A stretch of DNA of 64,000 nt from positions 33,862 to 97,861 of the forward strand of contig CALXNS010000070.1 in NCBI GenBank assembly GCA_944389815.1, in the 5' to 3' direction. This stretch comes from an uncultured Victivallis sp. Its GTDB lineage: Bacteria; Verrucomicrobiota; Lentisphaeria; Victivallales; Victivallaceae. Under the pieces are notes generated by a model, which ran no database searches, had not been told where the DNA came from, and was given only the letters and a program-made list of their open reading frames with translations. Positions 7,924-15,966 of the stretch are shown piece after piece. Position 1 is the stretch's first letter. Each line of letters opens with the position of its first letter. The position numbers and the translations under genes are program-made.

Positions 7924-9501
7924 CTATTTCGCGTTTCTGGCGGCCTGCAGTTTCCGGGCTTCGCGCGTGGCCCACTCCTGCTGCAGCTGCGCGAGAATCG
8001 CCTGATCGCGCATGTAACTGCGGGCGATTTCGTGCGTGATGAGATTGCGTTTGTATTTTTCCAGCAGACACTGATCAAGCGTGCACATGCCCTGTTTGGC
8101 GCCGATCTGCATGGTCGACTTCAGTTTGAAGGATTTGCCCTCGTTGATGATATTGCTTACCGCCATGACGTTGGTCAGAATCTCATACGCCAGCGTCAGA
8201 CCGCCCATGCCGTCCGGGATCAATCTCTGGCAGACGATTCCGCGCAGACTGCCCGCGGTCATCGCGCGGATCTGCGGCTGCTGGGTCGGCGGAAATACGT
8301 CCAGCAGCCGGTTCAGCGTGTTCGCCGCGTCGCTGGTGTGCAGTGTGCCGATCACCAGGTGTCCGGTCTCGGAAGCGGTGATGGCATTTTCGATGGTTTC
8401 GAGGTCATGCAGTTCGCCGATGACGATGATGTCGGGGTCTTCGCGCAAAGCCGCCTTCAACGCGGTCCGGTAACTGATGGTGTGTTTGCCGATTTCACGC
8501 TGATTGACCTGGCACCCCTTGGGTTCCTGAAGGATTTCGATCGGGTCTTCCACGGTGATGATGTGGTCGGTACGCTTGTTGTTGATGATGTCGACCATCG
8601 AAGCGAGCGTGGTGGTTTTACCTGAACCGATCGGCCCGGTGACCAGCACGAGGCCGTTGTGATAATCGAGCATCCGCCGGATGGTGACGATGTCGTGATC
8701 GAGAAATCCGAGCTCCTCCAGGGAGCAGATGTGATCCGGCACCAGCCGGTAACTGCCTTCGACGCCGTCCTTGTGATACATCAGACAGACGCGGAACCGG
8801 TCGCGGCCGACTTCCAGCGCGAAGTTGATGTCCAGATCGTCCTTGAACGCCTGCTTGCGTTCCGGCGAGAGCAACACGGTATTGAGCCGCTCCGCATCTT
8901 CCGCGGGAATAATGTAATCATCGATCCGTTCGATCTCCAGCATCCGGCGGACGAACGGCGCGCTGCCGGCAGAGATGTGCAAATCGCTGCAGCCGAGGGC
9001 GCGCAGACAGGTGAGAAGCGTGATCATCACTTCGGCGACCTGGGCGTCGGTCATCTGGGAAACGCCCCGCAGGCTCGGCAGATCCTCGTAGGATTGAATG
9101 GAATTCGGGTCGATGTCCACCGCGTCAAAACGGGTCGCGGAGTCTTGAACGATACCACGCCGTTCCCGTTTTTTCTTCTTTTCCCCGAATTCATCGTCAT
9201 CCTCGCCGTCGCCTGCCGCAGGCTGTTGCGATGTGGTCCCGGTGTGGCTCTCCTGCGGGAATTCCGGCCCGATGCCCATATCGGCCTGAGAAACGGCGTA
9301 ATCGATCACCTGTTGAATCTGATCGAGCACGGATTGCGCATCCTCCTCCGAGAGGCCTTCTACGAGTTTGTCGAGCACGGCTTGCGCATAACCGGTCAGG
9401 TCGGGCGAGCCCAGGGAACGGAAGAGTTGTTCGGCTTCGGCGCGGGTCATTGCCCCGTTGCTGACCAGCGCGAAAATAAACCATTGTACATCAAGCGGCA
9501 T
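7924..9501 (-). CDS. PilT/PilU-like secretion ATPase with long N-terminal extension
   Basis: About 525 residues from the ATG at 9501 (GAGGGA four bases before it; a GTG at 9513 is the alternative). The C-terminal ~370 residues are a PilT/PilU-type ATPase: Walker A GPIGSGKTTT (about residue 290-297), acidic box VEDPIEILQEP, DPDIIVIGELHD and HTSDAANT. The first ~150 residues are not part of the usual family: a helical, acidic region followed by a charged, low-complexity linker (DDDEFGEKKKKRERR). The C-terminus is a basic helix. It probably works with the shorter PilT encoded just downstream, as PilU does with PilT, or forms a separate regulatory motor. Confidence 0.85.
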   Translation of the reverse strand: MPLDVQWFIFALVSNGAMTRAEAEQLFRSLGSPDLTGYAQAVLDKLVEGLSEEDAQSVLDQIQQVIDYAVSQADMGIGPEFPQESHTGTTSQQPAAGDGEDDDEFGEKKKKRERRGIVQDSATRFDAVDIDPNSIQSYEDLPSLRGVSQMTDAQVAEVMITLLTCLRALGCSDLHISAGSAPFVRRMLEIERIDDYIIPAEDAERLNTVLLSPERKQAFKDDLDINFALEVGRDRFRVCLMYHKDGVEGSYRLVPDHICSLEELGFLDHDIVTIRRMLDYHNGLVLVTGPIGSGKTTTLASMVDIINNKRTDHIITVEDPIEILQEPKGCQVNQREIGKHTISYRTALKAALREDPDIIVIGELHDLETIENAITASETGHLVIGTLHTSDAANTLNRLLDVFPPTQQPQIRAMTAGSLRGIVCQRLIPDGMGGLTLAYEILTNVMAVSNIINEGKSFKLKSTMQIGAKQGMCTLDQCLLEKYKRNLITHEIARSYMRDQAILAQLQQEWATREARKLQAARNAK

Positions 9502-9531
9502 ATCGTCCCTCACAGTTTGAAATTGTGATTA

Positions 9532-9948
9532 TTACTCCCCGATGATCTTGATCAGCACCCGCTTGGAGCGGCGCCCGTCGAATTCGCCGTAGAAAATCTG
9601 TTCCCACGGGCCGAAGTCCAGTTTCCCGGCGGTGACGGCGACGACCACCTCGCGCCCCATGATCTGACGCTTCAGATGGGCGTCGGCATTGTCCTCGAAG
9701 CCGTTGTGATGATATTGGCTGTGGGGCTGTTCGGGCGCGAGCTTCTCCAGCCAGCGTTCGAAATCCGCATGCAGTCCGGATTCATCGTCGTTGATGAAAA
9801 CCGAGGCGGTAATATGCATGGCGTTGCAGAGCAGAAGCCCTTCGCGAATGCCGGACTCCCGCAGCGCGTCTTCAACTTGCGGGGTGATATTGAGGAATCC
9901 GCGCCGGGCGGGAATGTTGAAAAACAGCTCTTTTCGATAACTTTTCAT
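9532..9948 (-). CDS. yjbQ: YjbQ/UPF0047 family protein
   Basis: 138 residues, full length for the family. Conserved blocks are [21 protein letters not shown], the histidine-rich YHHN followed by [14 protein letters not shown], and a C-terminal [19 protein letters not shown]. Some members show weak thiamine-phosphate synthase activity in complementation tests, but the true role of the family is not settled. The start overlaps the stop of the epimerase gene by four bases (ATGA), so the two are translated together. Confidence 0.88.
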   Translation of the reverse strand: MKSYRKELFFNIPARRGFLNITPQVEDALRESGIREGLLLCNAMHITASVFINDDESGLHADFERWLEKLAPEQPHSQYHHNGFEDNADAHLKRQIMGREVVVAVTAGKLDFGPWEQIFYGEFDGRRSKRVLIKIIGE

Positions 9949-10916
9949 GCTCTCCTCCGCAGTAAGGACTCCTTCACGTCGTCGATGATCTCCTCCAGCG
10001 AACGCTCCGGACTCCAGTTGGTCAACTCCCGGATGGCGGCGATATCCGGTTTTCTGCGCCGCATATCCTCGAACCCTTTTTCGTAGGCTTTCTCATATGA
10101 AACTTCTTCGATGGTCGAACTGCTTCCGGTCCGGGCGATCACCAGTTCGGCGAGTTCCCGGATCGTGACCAGACGCTGGCTGCCGATATTGTAGATTTTG
10201 CCGAAAGATTCCTCTCTGGGCAGCAGCGCCCGCAGCGCCCGCACCACGTCCAGCACATGGCAGAAACAGCGGGACTGATTGCCGTCGCCGTAAACCTGAA
10301 GCGGTTCGCCCGCCAGCGCCCGCCCGACGAAACGCGGCACCACCATGCCGTAGCGTCCGGTCTGGCGCGGGCCGACCGTGTTGAAGAAGCGGACCACCGT
10401 TCCCGGCAGGGCGTTGCCGCGGTGGAAGGCCATCAGGTAGAATTCGTCCAGCAACTTGCTGCAGGCGTAGCACCACCGGGAATTATAGGGCGAACCGATC
10501 AGAAGGTCGTCGCCTTCGTGAAACATTTCCCGGGTGGATTTGCCGTAAACTTCGCTGGTGGAGGCGAGAATGATCCGGCGATGATGTTTTGCCGCCGCCT
10601 TGAGCAGATTTTCCGTACCGTGCACATTGGTGGTGATCGTGCGGACCGGATCGTGCACCACCAGCTCGACGCCGACCGCCGCCGCCAGATGAAACACCGA
10701 ATCCGCCGCGGCGACTTCGCGTTGAATGAGCGCTTCGGCGTCGAGTACATCCGCTTCGATCACGGTGAGGTTCGGATGGCCTGCGACATTTTTGAGATTT
10801 TCGCGCGACCCGGTCGAAAAATTGTCGATGACGACCACTTCGTCGCCGTCCGCCAGAAACGATTCCGTCAGATGGCTGCCGATGAATCCGGCCCCGCCGG
10901 TGATCAGATGACGCAT
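9945..10916 (-). CDS. NAD-dependent nucleotide-sugar epimerase/dehydratase
   Basis: 323 residues, an extended short-chain dehydrogenase. The Rossmann motif TGGAGFIG is at residues 6-13, followed by [10 protein letters not shown] for NAD binding. The catalytic set is STSEVYG (about 120-126) with Tyr150 and Lys154 in YACSK. The pattern of [18 protein letters not shown] and [15 protein letters not shown] resembles UDP-glucuronate decarboxylases and UDP-glucose/galactose 4-epimerases; which sugar is used cannot be decided. It follows pssA and precedes yjbQ in the same transcript, and probably feeds envelope polysaccharide synthesis. Confidence 0.85.
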   Translation of the reverse strand: MRHLITGGAGFIGSHLTESFLADGDEVVVIDNFSTGSRENLKNVAGHPNLTVIEADVLDAEALIQREVAAADSVFHLAAAVGVELVVHDPVRTITTNVHGTENLLKAAAKHHRRIILASTSEVYGKSTREMFHEGDDLLIGSPYNSRWCYACSKLLDEFYLMAFHRGNALPGTVVRFFNTVGPRQTGRYGMVVPRFVGRALAGEPLQVYGDGNQSRCFCHVLDVVRALRALLPREESFGKIYNIGSQRLVTIRELAELVIARTGSSSTIEEVSYEKAYEKGFEDMRRRKPDIAAIRELTNWSPERSLEEIIDDVKESLLRRRA

Positions 10917-10950
10917 GAGTGATTGGTTCCTTGATATGATGAAATAATGA

Positions 10951-11778
10951 TTATGACGCCTGAATCGTATTCCCTCCGGCGCTGTTGTGAATCTTATGCC
11001 AGATGCCCGCTGCCGGACCGGAAAGAATGTACAGTGAAATCAGCAATGCCAGTGCATTCACCTGAAATATGGCGATCAACACCAGCATCGTGAGCAGCAG
11101 AGTCAGCCGTTTCCGGTTGCGCCGGGTGGAGAGCAGCCATTTTCCGACGTGGAAATAGGGGAGCGGGGAAACCATCAGCAATCCGAGCACCGCCGCGTAG
11201 ACCGGCAGCCAGAATGCCAGACGGTACAGATCCCACGAACAGTTCTGGGCGTAAAGCACCGTAATGCAGATCGCCGCCGCCGCGCCGGGCGAGGGCAGTC
11301 CGGAAAATTTTTCGCTGCTCTTCCGCTCCAGAATCGCATGGACATTGTAGGTGGCCAACCGCAGCGCGGCGCAGCCGAGGTAAATCGAACAGAGACTGTA
11401 AACCATGATCTCCTGCGCGGTTTTAAGTTCCCAATCGCGCAAACTGTGGGTCATGATCGCCACCAGCGTCGCGGGCGCCACTCCGAATGTTACCATGTCG
11501 GAGAGCGAATCCATCTGCAGCCCGTGCATGCTCGCCGCGTTGAAGAGCCGCGCCGCAAAACCGTCGAGCGCATCGAACACCATTGCAAAACAGATGACCA
11601 GCGCACTGACGGCAAATACCCCAAGCGCGTTTTCCGGCTGCTGCATGCCTCTCTCATACGCGCGCAACGTCCAGAGAATCGCCGCGAATCCGCAGAGGGA
11701 ATTGCACAATGTTAAGGTATTCGGCACATATTTGAGCCAGCGTCGGGTTTGGAGTAGATTACGAAAACGCTGTTTCAT
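10951..11778 (-). CDS. pssA: CDP-diacylglycerol-serine O-phosphatidyltransferase
   Basis: 275 residues with about eight hydrophobic segments. The CDP-alcohol phosphotransferase motif is complete: DALDGFAARL then, with correct spacing, HGLQMDSLSD, giving the DG-AR-G-D-D pattern that binds CDP-diacylglycerol and metal. It makes phosphatidylserine, the substrate of the decarboxylase encoded immediately upstream. The ATG overlaps the psd stop by four bases. The gene pair makes phosphatidylethanolamine. Confidence 0.92.
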   Translation of the reverse strand: MKQRFRNLLQTRRWLKYVPNTLTLCNSLCGFAAILWTLRAYERGMQQPENALGVFAVSALVICFAMVFDALDGFAARLFNAASMHGLQMDSLSDMVTFGVAPATLVAIMTHSLRDWELKTAQEIMVYSLCSIYLGCAALRLATYNVHAILERKSSEKFSGLPSPGAAAAICITVLYAQNCSWDLYRLAFWLPVYAAVLGLLMVSPLPYFHVGKWLLSTRRNRKRLTLLLTMLVLIAIFQVNALALLISLYILSGPAAGIWHKIHNSAGGNTIQAS

Positions 11779-12473
11779 TTTTCCGCCAGCTTTCCAGCAA
11801 CCGCCATGATGGTTTCTCCGGCTCGAACCCGGTCGCCGACTTTGATTTTGAGTTCGAATCCTTCGGGCGGCAGATAGAGTTCGGTGCGCGATCCGAATTT
11901 GATCATGCCGTAAATTTCTCCTTTGACCAGTTTGCGTCCCGGTTCGACCGGGCAGACGATCCGGCGGGCGATCGCACCGGAGATCTGGCGCACCGCCAGC
12001 GGGAATTCCGCGCCGGCGGCATAACCGGTGCCGATAATGGTCATCGCCTCATTGCGTTGTCCGCATTCGGGGTGTCGCGCATCGAGATATTCGCCTTCGC
12101 GGTAGAATTTCCCGGTGACGTGGAATTCCGCCGGGGCGCGGTTGACGTGGACATTGAGTACGGAAAGAAAGATGCCGATCCGCAGTGCATCCCCTTTGAA
12201 CGGCGGAAAGTCGAAATCGTGAACCACTTCGATATCCCGGACCACGCCGTCGGCCGGCGCGAGGACAAGTTCCGGAGCCGTCGGAATTTTTCGCGACGGC
12301 GAGCGGAAAAACGCCGCCAGCGCCGTCCACAGAATCAAGGCGACAACCGCGATGCTGATGCCGCTGCGCGGGCAGCCTGAACGAGCCAGCCAGATCCCGG
12401 CAACGATCAGCAGCAGTGCGATGAGGCCGCCGGTGCCCCATTCGCGGATCCCATATCGAGTCAACGTCATCAT
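11775..12473 (-). CDS. psd: phosphatidylserine decarboxylase proenzyme
   Basis: About 232 residues; ATG at 12473 (or the next codon at 12470), with AAAGG eight bases before, is preferred over the TTG at 12476. Two hydrophobic segments lie near the N-terminus. The self-cleavage site is visible as KFGSRTELYLP near the C-terminus: cleavage between Gly and Ser would create the small pyruvoyl-bearing subunit. This is the short Psd type found in many bacteria. It converts phosphatidylserine to phosphatidylethanolamine at the inner membrane and is the first gene of the downstream cluster. Confidence 0.92.
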   Translation of the reverse strand: MMTLTRYGIREWGTGGLIALLLIVAGIWLARSGCPRSGISIAVVALILWTALAAFFRSPSRKIPTAPELVLAPADGVVRDIEVVHDFDFPPFKGDALRIGIFLSVLNVHVNRAPAEFHVTGKFYREGEYLDARHPECGQRNEAMTIIGTGYAAGAEFPLAVRQISGAIARRIVCPVEPGRKLVKGEIYGMIKFGSRTELYLPPEGFELKIKVGDRVRAGETIMAVAGKLAEK

Positions 12474-12521
12474 CAATATCGCCTTTCCGTGGAAATAACT
12501 GAAAAATCACTCCGTCCGGGT

Positions 12522-12550
12522 AATATAGTGCGCAATCAACACAAATGCAA
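12522..12550 (-). promoter_or_regulatory. promoter candidate for psd operon
   Basis: Read on the minus strand: TTGCAT (12545-12550) and TATATT (12522-12527) with a 17-base spacer, about 45 bases upstream of the psd start. It would drive psd-pssA-epimerase-yjbQ and possibly the two ATPase genes. Confidence 0.5.
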
Positions 12551-12555
12551 CCGCT

Positions 12556-13110
12556 TCAAGCATTGTTTCGGTGCGATCTGCGTCCGTCGCGCCGCTTCCG
12601 GTATTTTTTTACCAGTTCAATGGTGATGAAATACGCCGGAATCGCACTCAGCAACCCCAGAAGCAGTCCGCCGGTGAAAAATGAGAGCGCCACATCCGTC
12701 CCCAGCGAACGGAATGCTTCGAAACTCGGAGTGGTCAGGAGAGCCTGCAGTCGCGCATGCAGTTCGGCGTAACGGAACGGACGGAAGATCAGATAACTGC
12801 CGAGCCAGCATTGAAGCGGATAGATCAGGAACACGGAGAAATGGTTCGACACAAAGGTGAAGGCGATCGCCGGCACCTTCGCCGCCCGCAGTACGAACGC
12901 CAGCGGAATGACGATCACGAGCTGACAGAAGAGCGGAATGAAAAAGCCGATGAAAAGCCCGAGCGCGACGCCCCGGGCGATATATTCCGGCGATCCGCGG
13001 GTTCGCATCAGTTTCAAATAATAATAGCGGATCGTTTCGCCGATGCGCCGTCGCGTCGCGGCGTTTTTCAATTGTTCATTCATGCTGTACGATCCGTCAT
13101 TTTTCGTCAT
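12556..13110 (-). CDS. DUF2062-type small membrane protein
   Basis: About 184 residues from the ATG at 13110; 13083 is an alternative. A GGAGG lies 13 bases before 13110, a little far. The core RGSPEYIARGVALGLFIGF followed by IPLFCQLVIVIPLA and IPAIAF-like hydrophobic blocks is the pattern of DUF2062, a family with several membrane helices whose function is unknown. The C-terminus is very basic (KKYRKRRDGRRSHRN). It lies just upstream of psd and is divergent from hydF. An envelope role is plausible from position only. Confidence 0.7.
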   Translation of the reverse strand: MTKNDGSYSMNEQLKNAATRRRIGETIRYYYLKLMRTRGSPEYIARGVALGLFIGFFIPLFCQLVIVIPLAFVLRAAKVPAIAFTFVSNHFSVFLIYPLQCWLGSYLIFRPFRYAELHARLQALLTTPSFEAFRSLGTDVALSFFTGGLLLGLLSAIPAYFITIELVKKYRKRRDGRRSHRNNA

Positions 13111-13265
13111 TGCCGGTCGGAATCCTCCCGGCGAGAGCGCTCGACCACTATGAACTATAACCGCAAAATCGTGAAAATGCAATCTTTCCGGGCTTTACTT
13201 TGGCTTCTGAATGTGGTATTTTATGAAAAATTCCGTTTCGGTAAGCCATGAAGGAGTTCACAGCC

Positions 13266-14513
13266 ATGGAAAAATCCCCTCGTTCGCTCCATTTGCAGAT
13301 CGCCGTCGCCGGCCGCACCAACGCCGGGAAGTCCAGTTTTCTCAATCTGGTCGTCGGGCAGGATGCCGCGATTGTTTCTCCGCAGCCGGGGACCACGACC
13401 GACGTCGTCGAAAAGGCGATGGAACTTCTGCCGATCGGGCCGGTGCTCTTTCTTGACACCGCCGGAATCGACGATCATACCGCGCTGGGTGACCGGCGTG
13501 TCGGGCGCAGTTTCCGGGCGATCGACCGCGCCGACGTGATTTTGCTTGCGGTGGAGGCCGGCGCCTGGGGAGAACCCGAGGAACGGCTGCTCGCCGCAGC
13601 GCGCGAACGGAAAATCGCACTCGTTCCGGTCGTCAATAAAATCGATTTGTATCCACCCGCCCCGGAGTTTCTCGAATTCCTCCGGGAGAAGAGCTCCTTC
13701 GCTCCGCTTACGGTCAATTCCACCGGCGGCCCCGCCGAACGCGAACGGGTTCTCCCGCTGCTCAAAGATGCACTGCTTGCCGCGTGTCCGGAAGATTTTC
13801 TGCACACGCCGCCTCTGCTCGGCGACCTGGTCCCGCCCGGCGGTGTCGTCGTCATGATCGTTCCGGTCGATACGCAGGCGCCCAAGGGGCGGTTGATTCT
13901 GCCGCAGGTGCAGGCGATCCGCGACGTGCTCGATCATGACGCGATGACGTTGGTCGTGAAGGAGAACCGTTATGCCGAAACATTGCGCAAACTCGCGGTC
14001 CGGCCCGATCTGGTGATCTGCGACTCTCAAGTGGTCGGATTGATGGTGCGTGAAACACCGCCTGAAGTTCCCTGTACGACCTTTTCGATTCTCTTCGCCC
14101 GGCTCAAGGGGGATATGGAAGCGCTTGCCGCAGGAGCGGGAAGCATCCGGGGGTTGAAACCCGGCGATCCGGTGCTGATTGCCGAGGCGTGTACCCATCA
14201 TGCCTGCGATGAAGACATCGGGCGCGTCAAGATTCCGAAATGGCTCGGCGGGAAGGTCGGCGGTCCGCTTCGCATTTCCGTGACTGCCGGGCGCGATTAT
14301 CCGGCGGATCTGCGCGAATATAAACTTGTCGTCCACTGCGGCAGCTGCATGCTCAACCGGCGCGAAACCCTCCGCCGCATCGAACTTGCCCGGCAGGCGG
14401 GCGTACCGGTGACCAATTACGGCATGACGATCAGCTTCTGCCACGATGTACTCGAACGGGTGCTTTCGCCGTTCCCGGCGGCGCTTGCCGCGTTTCGTCG
14501 CGGAGCGAAGTAA
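13266..14513 (+). CDS. hydF: [FeFe]-hydrogenase H-cluster maturation GTPase HydF
   Basis: 415 residues. The ATG at 13266 is chosen because AAGGAG lies nine bases upstream; an ATG at 13248 has no such site. HydF is the scaffold that assembles and delivers the di-iron subcluster of [FeFe] hydrogenase. An Era-like GTPase domain comes first: GRTNAGKS (16-23), GTTTD, DTAGIDD and NKID. The C-terminal iron-sulfur domain has the full ligand set: Cys309 and His311 in CTHHAC, then His357-Cys358 and Cys361 in HCGSC. HydE, HydG and the hydrogenase itself are not in this window. The stop overlaps the ttcA start by one base. Confidence 0.95.
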   Translation: MEKSPRSLHLQIAVAGRTNAGKSSFLNLVVGQDAAIVSPQPGTTTDVVEKAMELLPIGPVLFLDTAGIDDHTALGDRRVGRSFRAIDRADVILLAVEAGAWGEPEERLLAAARERKIALVPVVNKIDLYPPAPEFLEFLREKSSFAPLTVNSTGGPAERERVLPLLKDALLAACPEDFLHTPPLLGDLVPPGGVVVMIVPVDTQAPKGRLILPQVQAIRDVLDHDAMTLVVKENRYAETLRKLAVRPDLVICDSQVVGLMVRETPPEVPCTTFSILFARLKGDMEALAAGAGSIRGLKPGDPVLIAEACTHHACDEDIGRVKIPKWLGGKVGGPLRISVTAGRDYPADLREYKLVVHCGSCMLNRRETLRRIELARQAGVPVTNYGMTISFCHDVLERVLSPFPAALAAFRRGAK

Positions 14514-15286
14514 TGGCGATGGAACCCTTCCGGGAGTTGTGCCGTCTGACGGGCGAGGCGGTGGTGAAATACCGCATGATCGGTGACGGCGACCGCATTC
14601 TTGTCGGCCTCTCGGGGGGGAAGGACAGTTTCGCGTTGCTGCACGTGCTTCACGAACTGCGCCGGCGGGCGCCGGTGCGGTTCGACGTGATCGCCGCGAC
14701 ATTCGATCCCGGATTCCCCCAGTTCAACGTCGATGGAATTGCCGCTTATTGCCGGAAGATGAACTGGTCTCACCGGGTCGTGGCGCTGCCGATGGCGGAA
14801 ATTCTCCGGGAAAAGGCTGCGGAGAAACGTGCCGGAACCGTGATGCCCTGCGTCCTCTGTTCGCGGCTGCGGCGCGGAAAACTTTACGGGCTGGCGGTCG
14901 AGGAGGGGTGTTCACGCCTTGCGCTCGGGCAGCATTTCGACGATATTGCCGCGTCGTTTCTGATGAGTTTCTGCCGCGGTCAGGGGCTGGGGACGATGGG
15001 ACCGAATGTGCCGGTTCAAACCCGCGGGAAGGCGCTGCACGTCATCCGGCCGCTCGCTTTCGTGCCGGAATCGCTGATCGTCGCCTGCCGTGACGGCTGG
15101 GAACTGCCGTCCGCCGGGATGTGTCCTTATGAGGAAACGCTCAAGACCGGCGACCGGGAGCGTTTCCGGGAACTGATCGAACGCCTCGGAAAGGAGATCC
15201 CGAATCTGCGCAGTCAGATGCTTCATTCGCTCTCGAAGATCCGGGCGGAACACTTGTTCGATCCGGAATATCTGTCGCTGGAGTGA
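14513..15286 (+). CDS. ttcA: TtcA-family tRNA thiolation enzyme
   Basis: 257 residues, an N-type PP-loop ATPase. SGGKDS (residues 34-39) binds ATP; the CxxC pair Cys113/Cys116 (PCVLC) and Cys204 (GMCPY) are the three ligands of the iron-sulfur cluster seen in TtcA, which makes 2-thiocytidine 32 in tRNA. GQHFDDIAASFLMSF matches the family's HHxDD region with one change (Q for H). The close relative TtuA uses a different extra cysteine pattern, not seen here. It is translationally coupled to hydF, perhaps sharing demand for iron-sulfur chemistry. Confidence 0.85.
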   Translation: MAMEPFRELCRLTGEAVVKYRMIGDGDRILVGLSGGKDSFALLHVLHELRRRAPVRFDVIAATFDPGFPQFNVDGIAAYCRKMNWSHRVVALPMAEILREKAAEKRAGTVMPCVLCSRLRRGKLYGLAVEEGCSRLALGQHFDDIAASFLMSFCRGQGLGTMGPNVPVQTRGKALHVIRPLAFVPESLIVACRDGWELPSAGMCPYEETLKTGDRERFRELIERLGKEIPNLRSQMLHSLSKIRAEHLFDPEYLSLE

Positions 15287-15318
15287 GGCGATGGAAAATT
15301 CCGCAGCTTCGATTTTTT

Positions 15319-15966
15319 TTAAAGCTCCGGCCACGGAGCCTTGAGAAACGCCTCCGTTCGTGAAAAGGGACGGCTCCCGAAGAAACCCCGTCGTGCCGAG
15401 AGCGGCGACGGATGGGCACTCTCCAGCACGAAATGCCGTTCCGTATCGATCAGACGCCGTTTGGTCTGCGCCCAGTTTCCCCAGAGCAGAAATGCCGTGG
15501 GAGCGTTTTCCCGGGAGATTTGTTCGATCACCCGGTCGGTGAACGCCTCCCAGCCGAGGGCGCGATGACTGCCCGGGTGGTGGGCGCGGACGGTCAGGAC
15601 GCTGTTGAGCAGCAGGACGCCGCCGCGGGCCCAGTTGCGCAGCGAACCGGAATCGGGAATGGCCCGGTTGAGGTCGGCGGCATACTCCTTGAAGATGTTG
15701 CGCAAACTTGGCGGAAACTTCACCCCCTCAGGCACCGAGAACGCCAACCCCTCCGCCTGACCGTCGTCGTGATAGGGATCCTGCCCGAGCAGCACGATCC
15801 GCACCTTCCCGGGCGGCGTGAGCGCGAAGGCGTTGAACACCATCCCCGGCGGCGGGAAAACCGTCGCCGAGCTCCGTTCCCGTTCCAGCGCGTCGAGGAT
15901 CTCCCGCGGGACATCGAACTTGAGAAAGGCGCGCCATTCCGGCGGAAGTTGCTCTGCGTAACTCAC
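15319..15966 (-). CDS. ung: uracil-DNA glycosylase (family 1)
   Basis: 215 residues, normal length. The water-activating motif GQDPYHDDGQAEGLAFSV carries the catalytic Asp63. LLNSVLTVRAHHPGSH and FLLWGNWAQ follow, and the HPSPLSARRGFFGSRPF leucine-loop motif is intact near the C-terminus. It removes uracil from DNA to begin base-excision repair. The start overlaps the end of the aconitase gene by four bases, so it is probably translated from the same transcript. Confidence 0.95.
   Translation of the reverse strand: MSYAEQLPPEWRAFLKFDVPREILDALERERSSATVFPPPGMVFNAFALTPPGKVRIVLLGQDPYHDDGQAEGLAFSVPEGVKFPPSLRNIFKEYAADLNRAIPDSGSLRNWARGGVLLLNSVLTVRAHHPGSHRALGWEAFTDRVIEQISRENAPTAFLLWGNWAQTKRRLIDTERHFVLESAHPSPLSARRGFFGSRPFSRTEAFLKAPWPEL

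Noticed and set aside
13221..14702. A 493-codon minus-strand frame opposite hydF
   Set aside because: Shadow of hydF, which has full GTPase and cysteine motifs on the plus strand.
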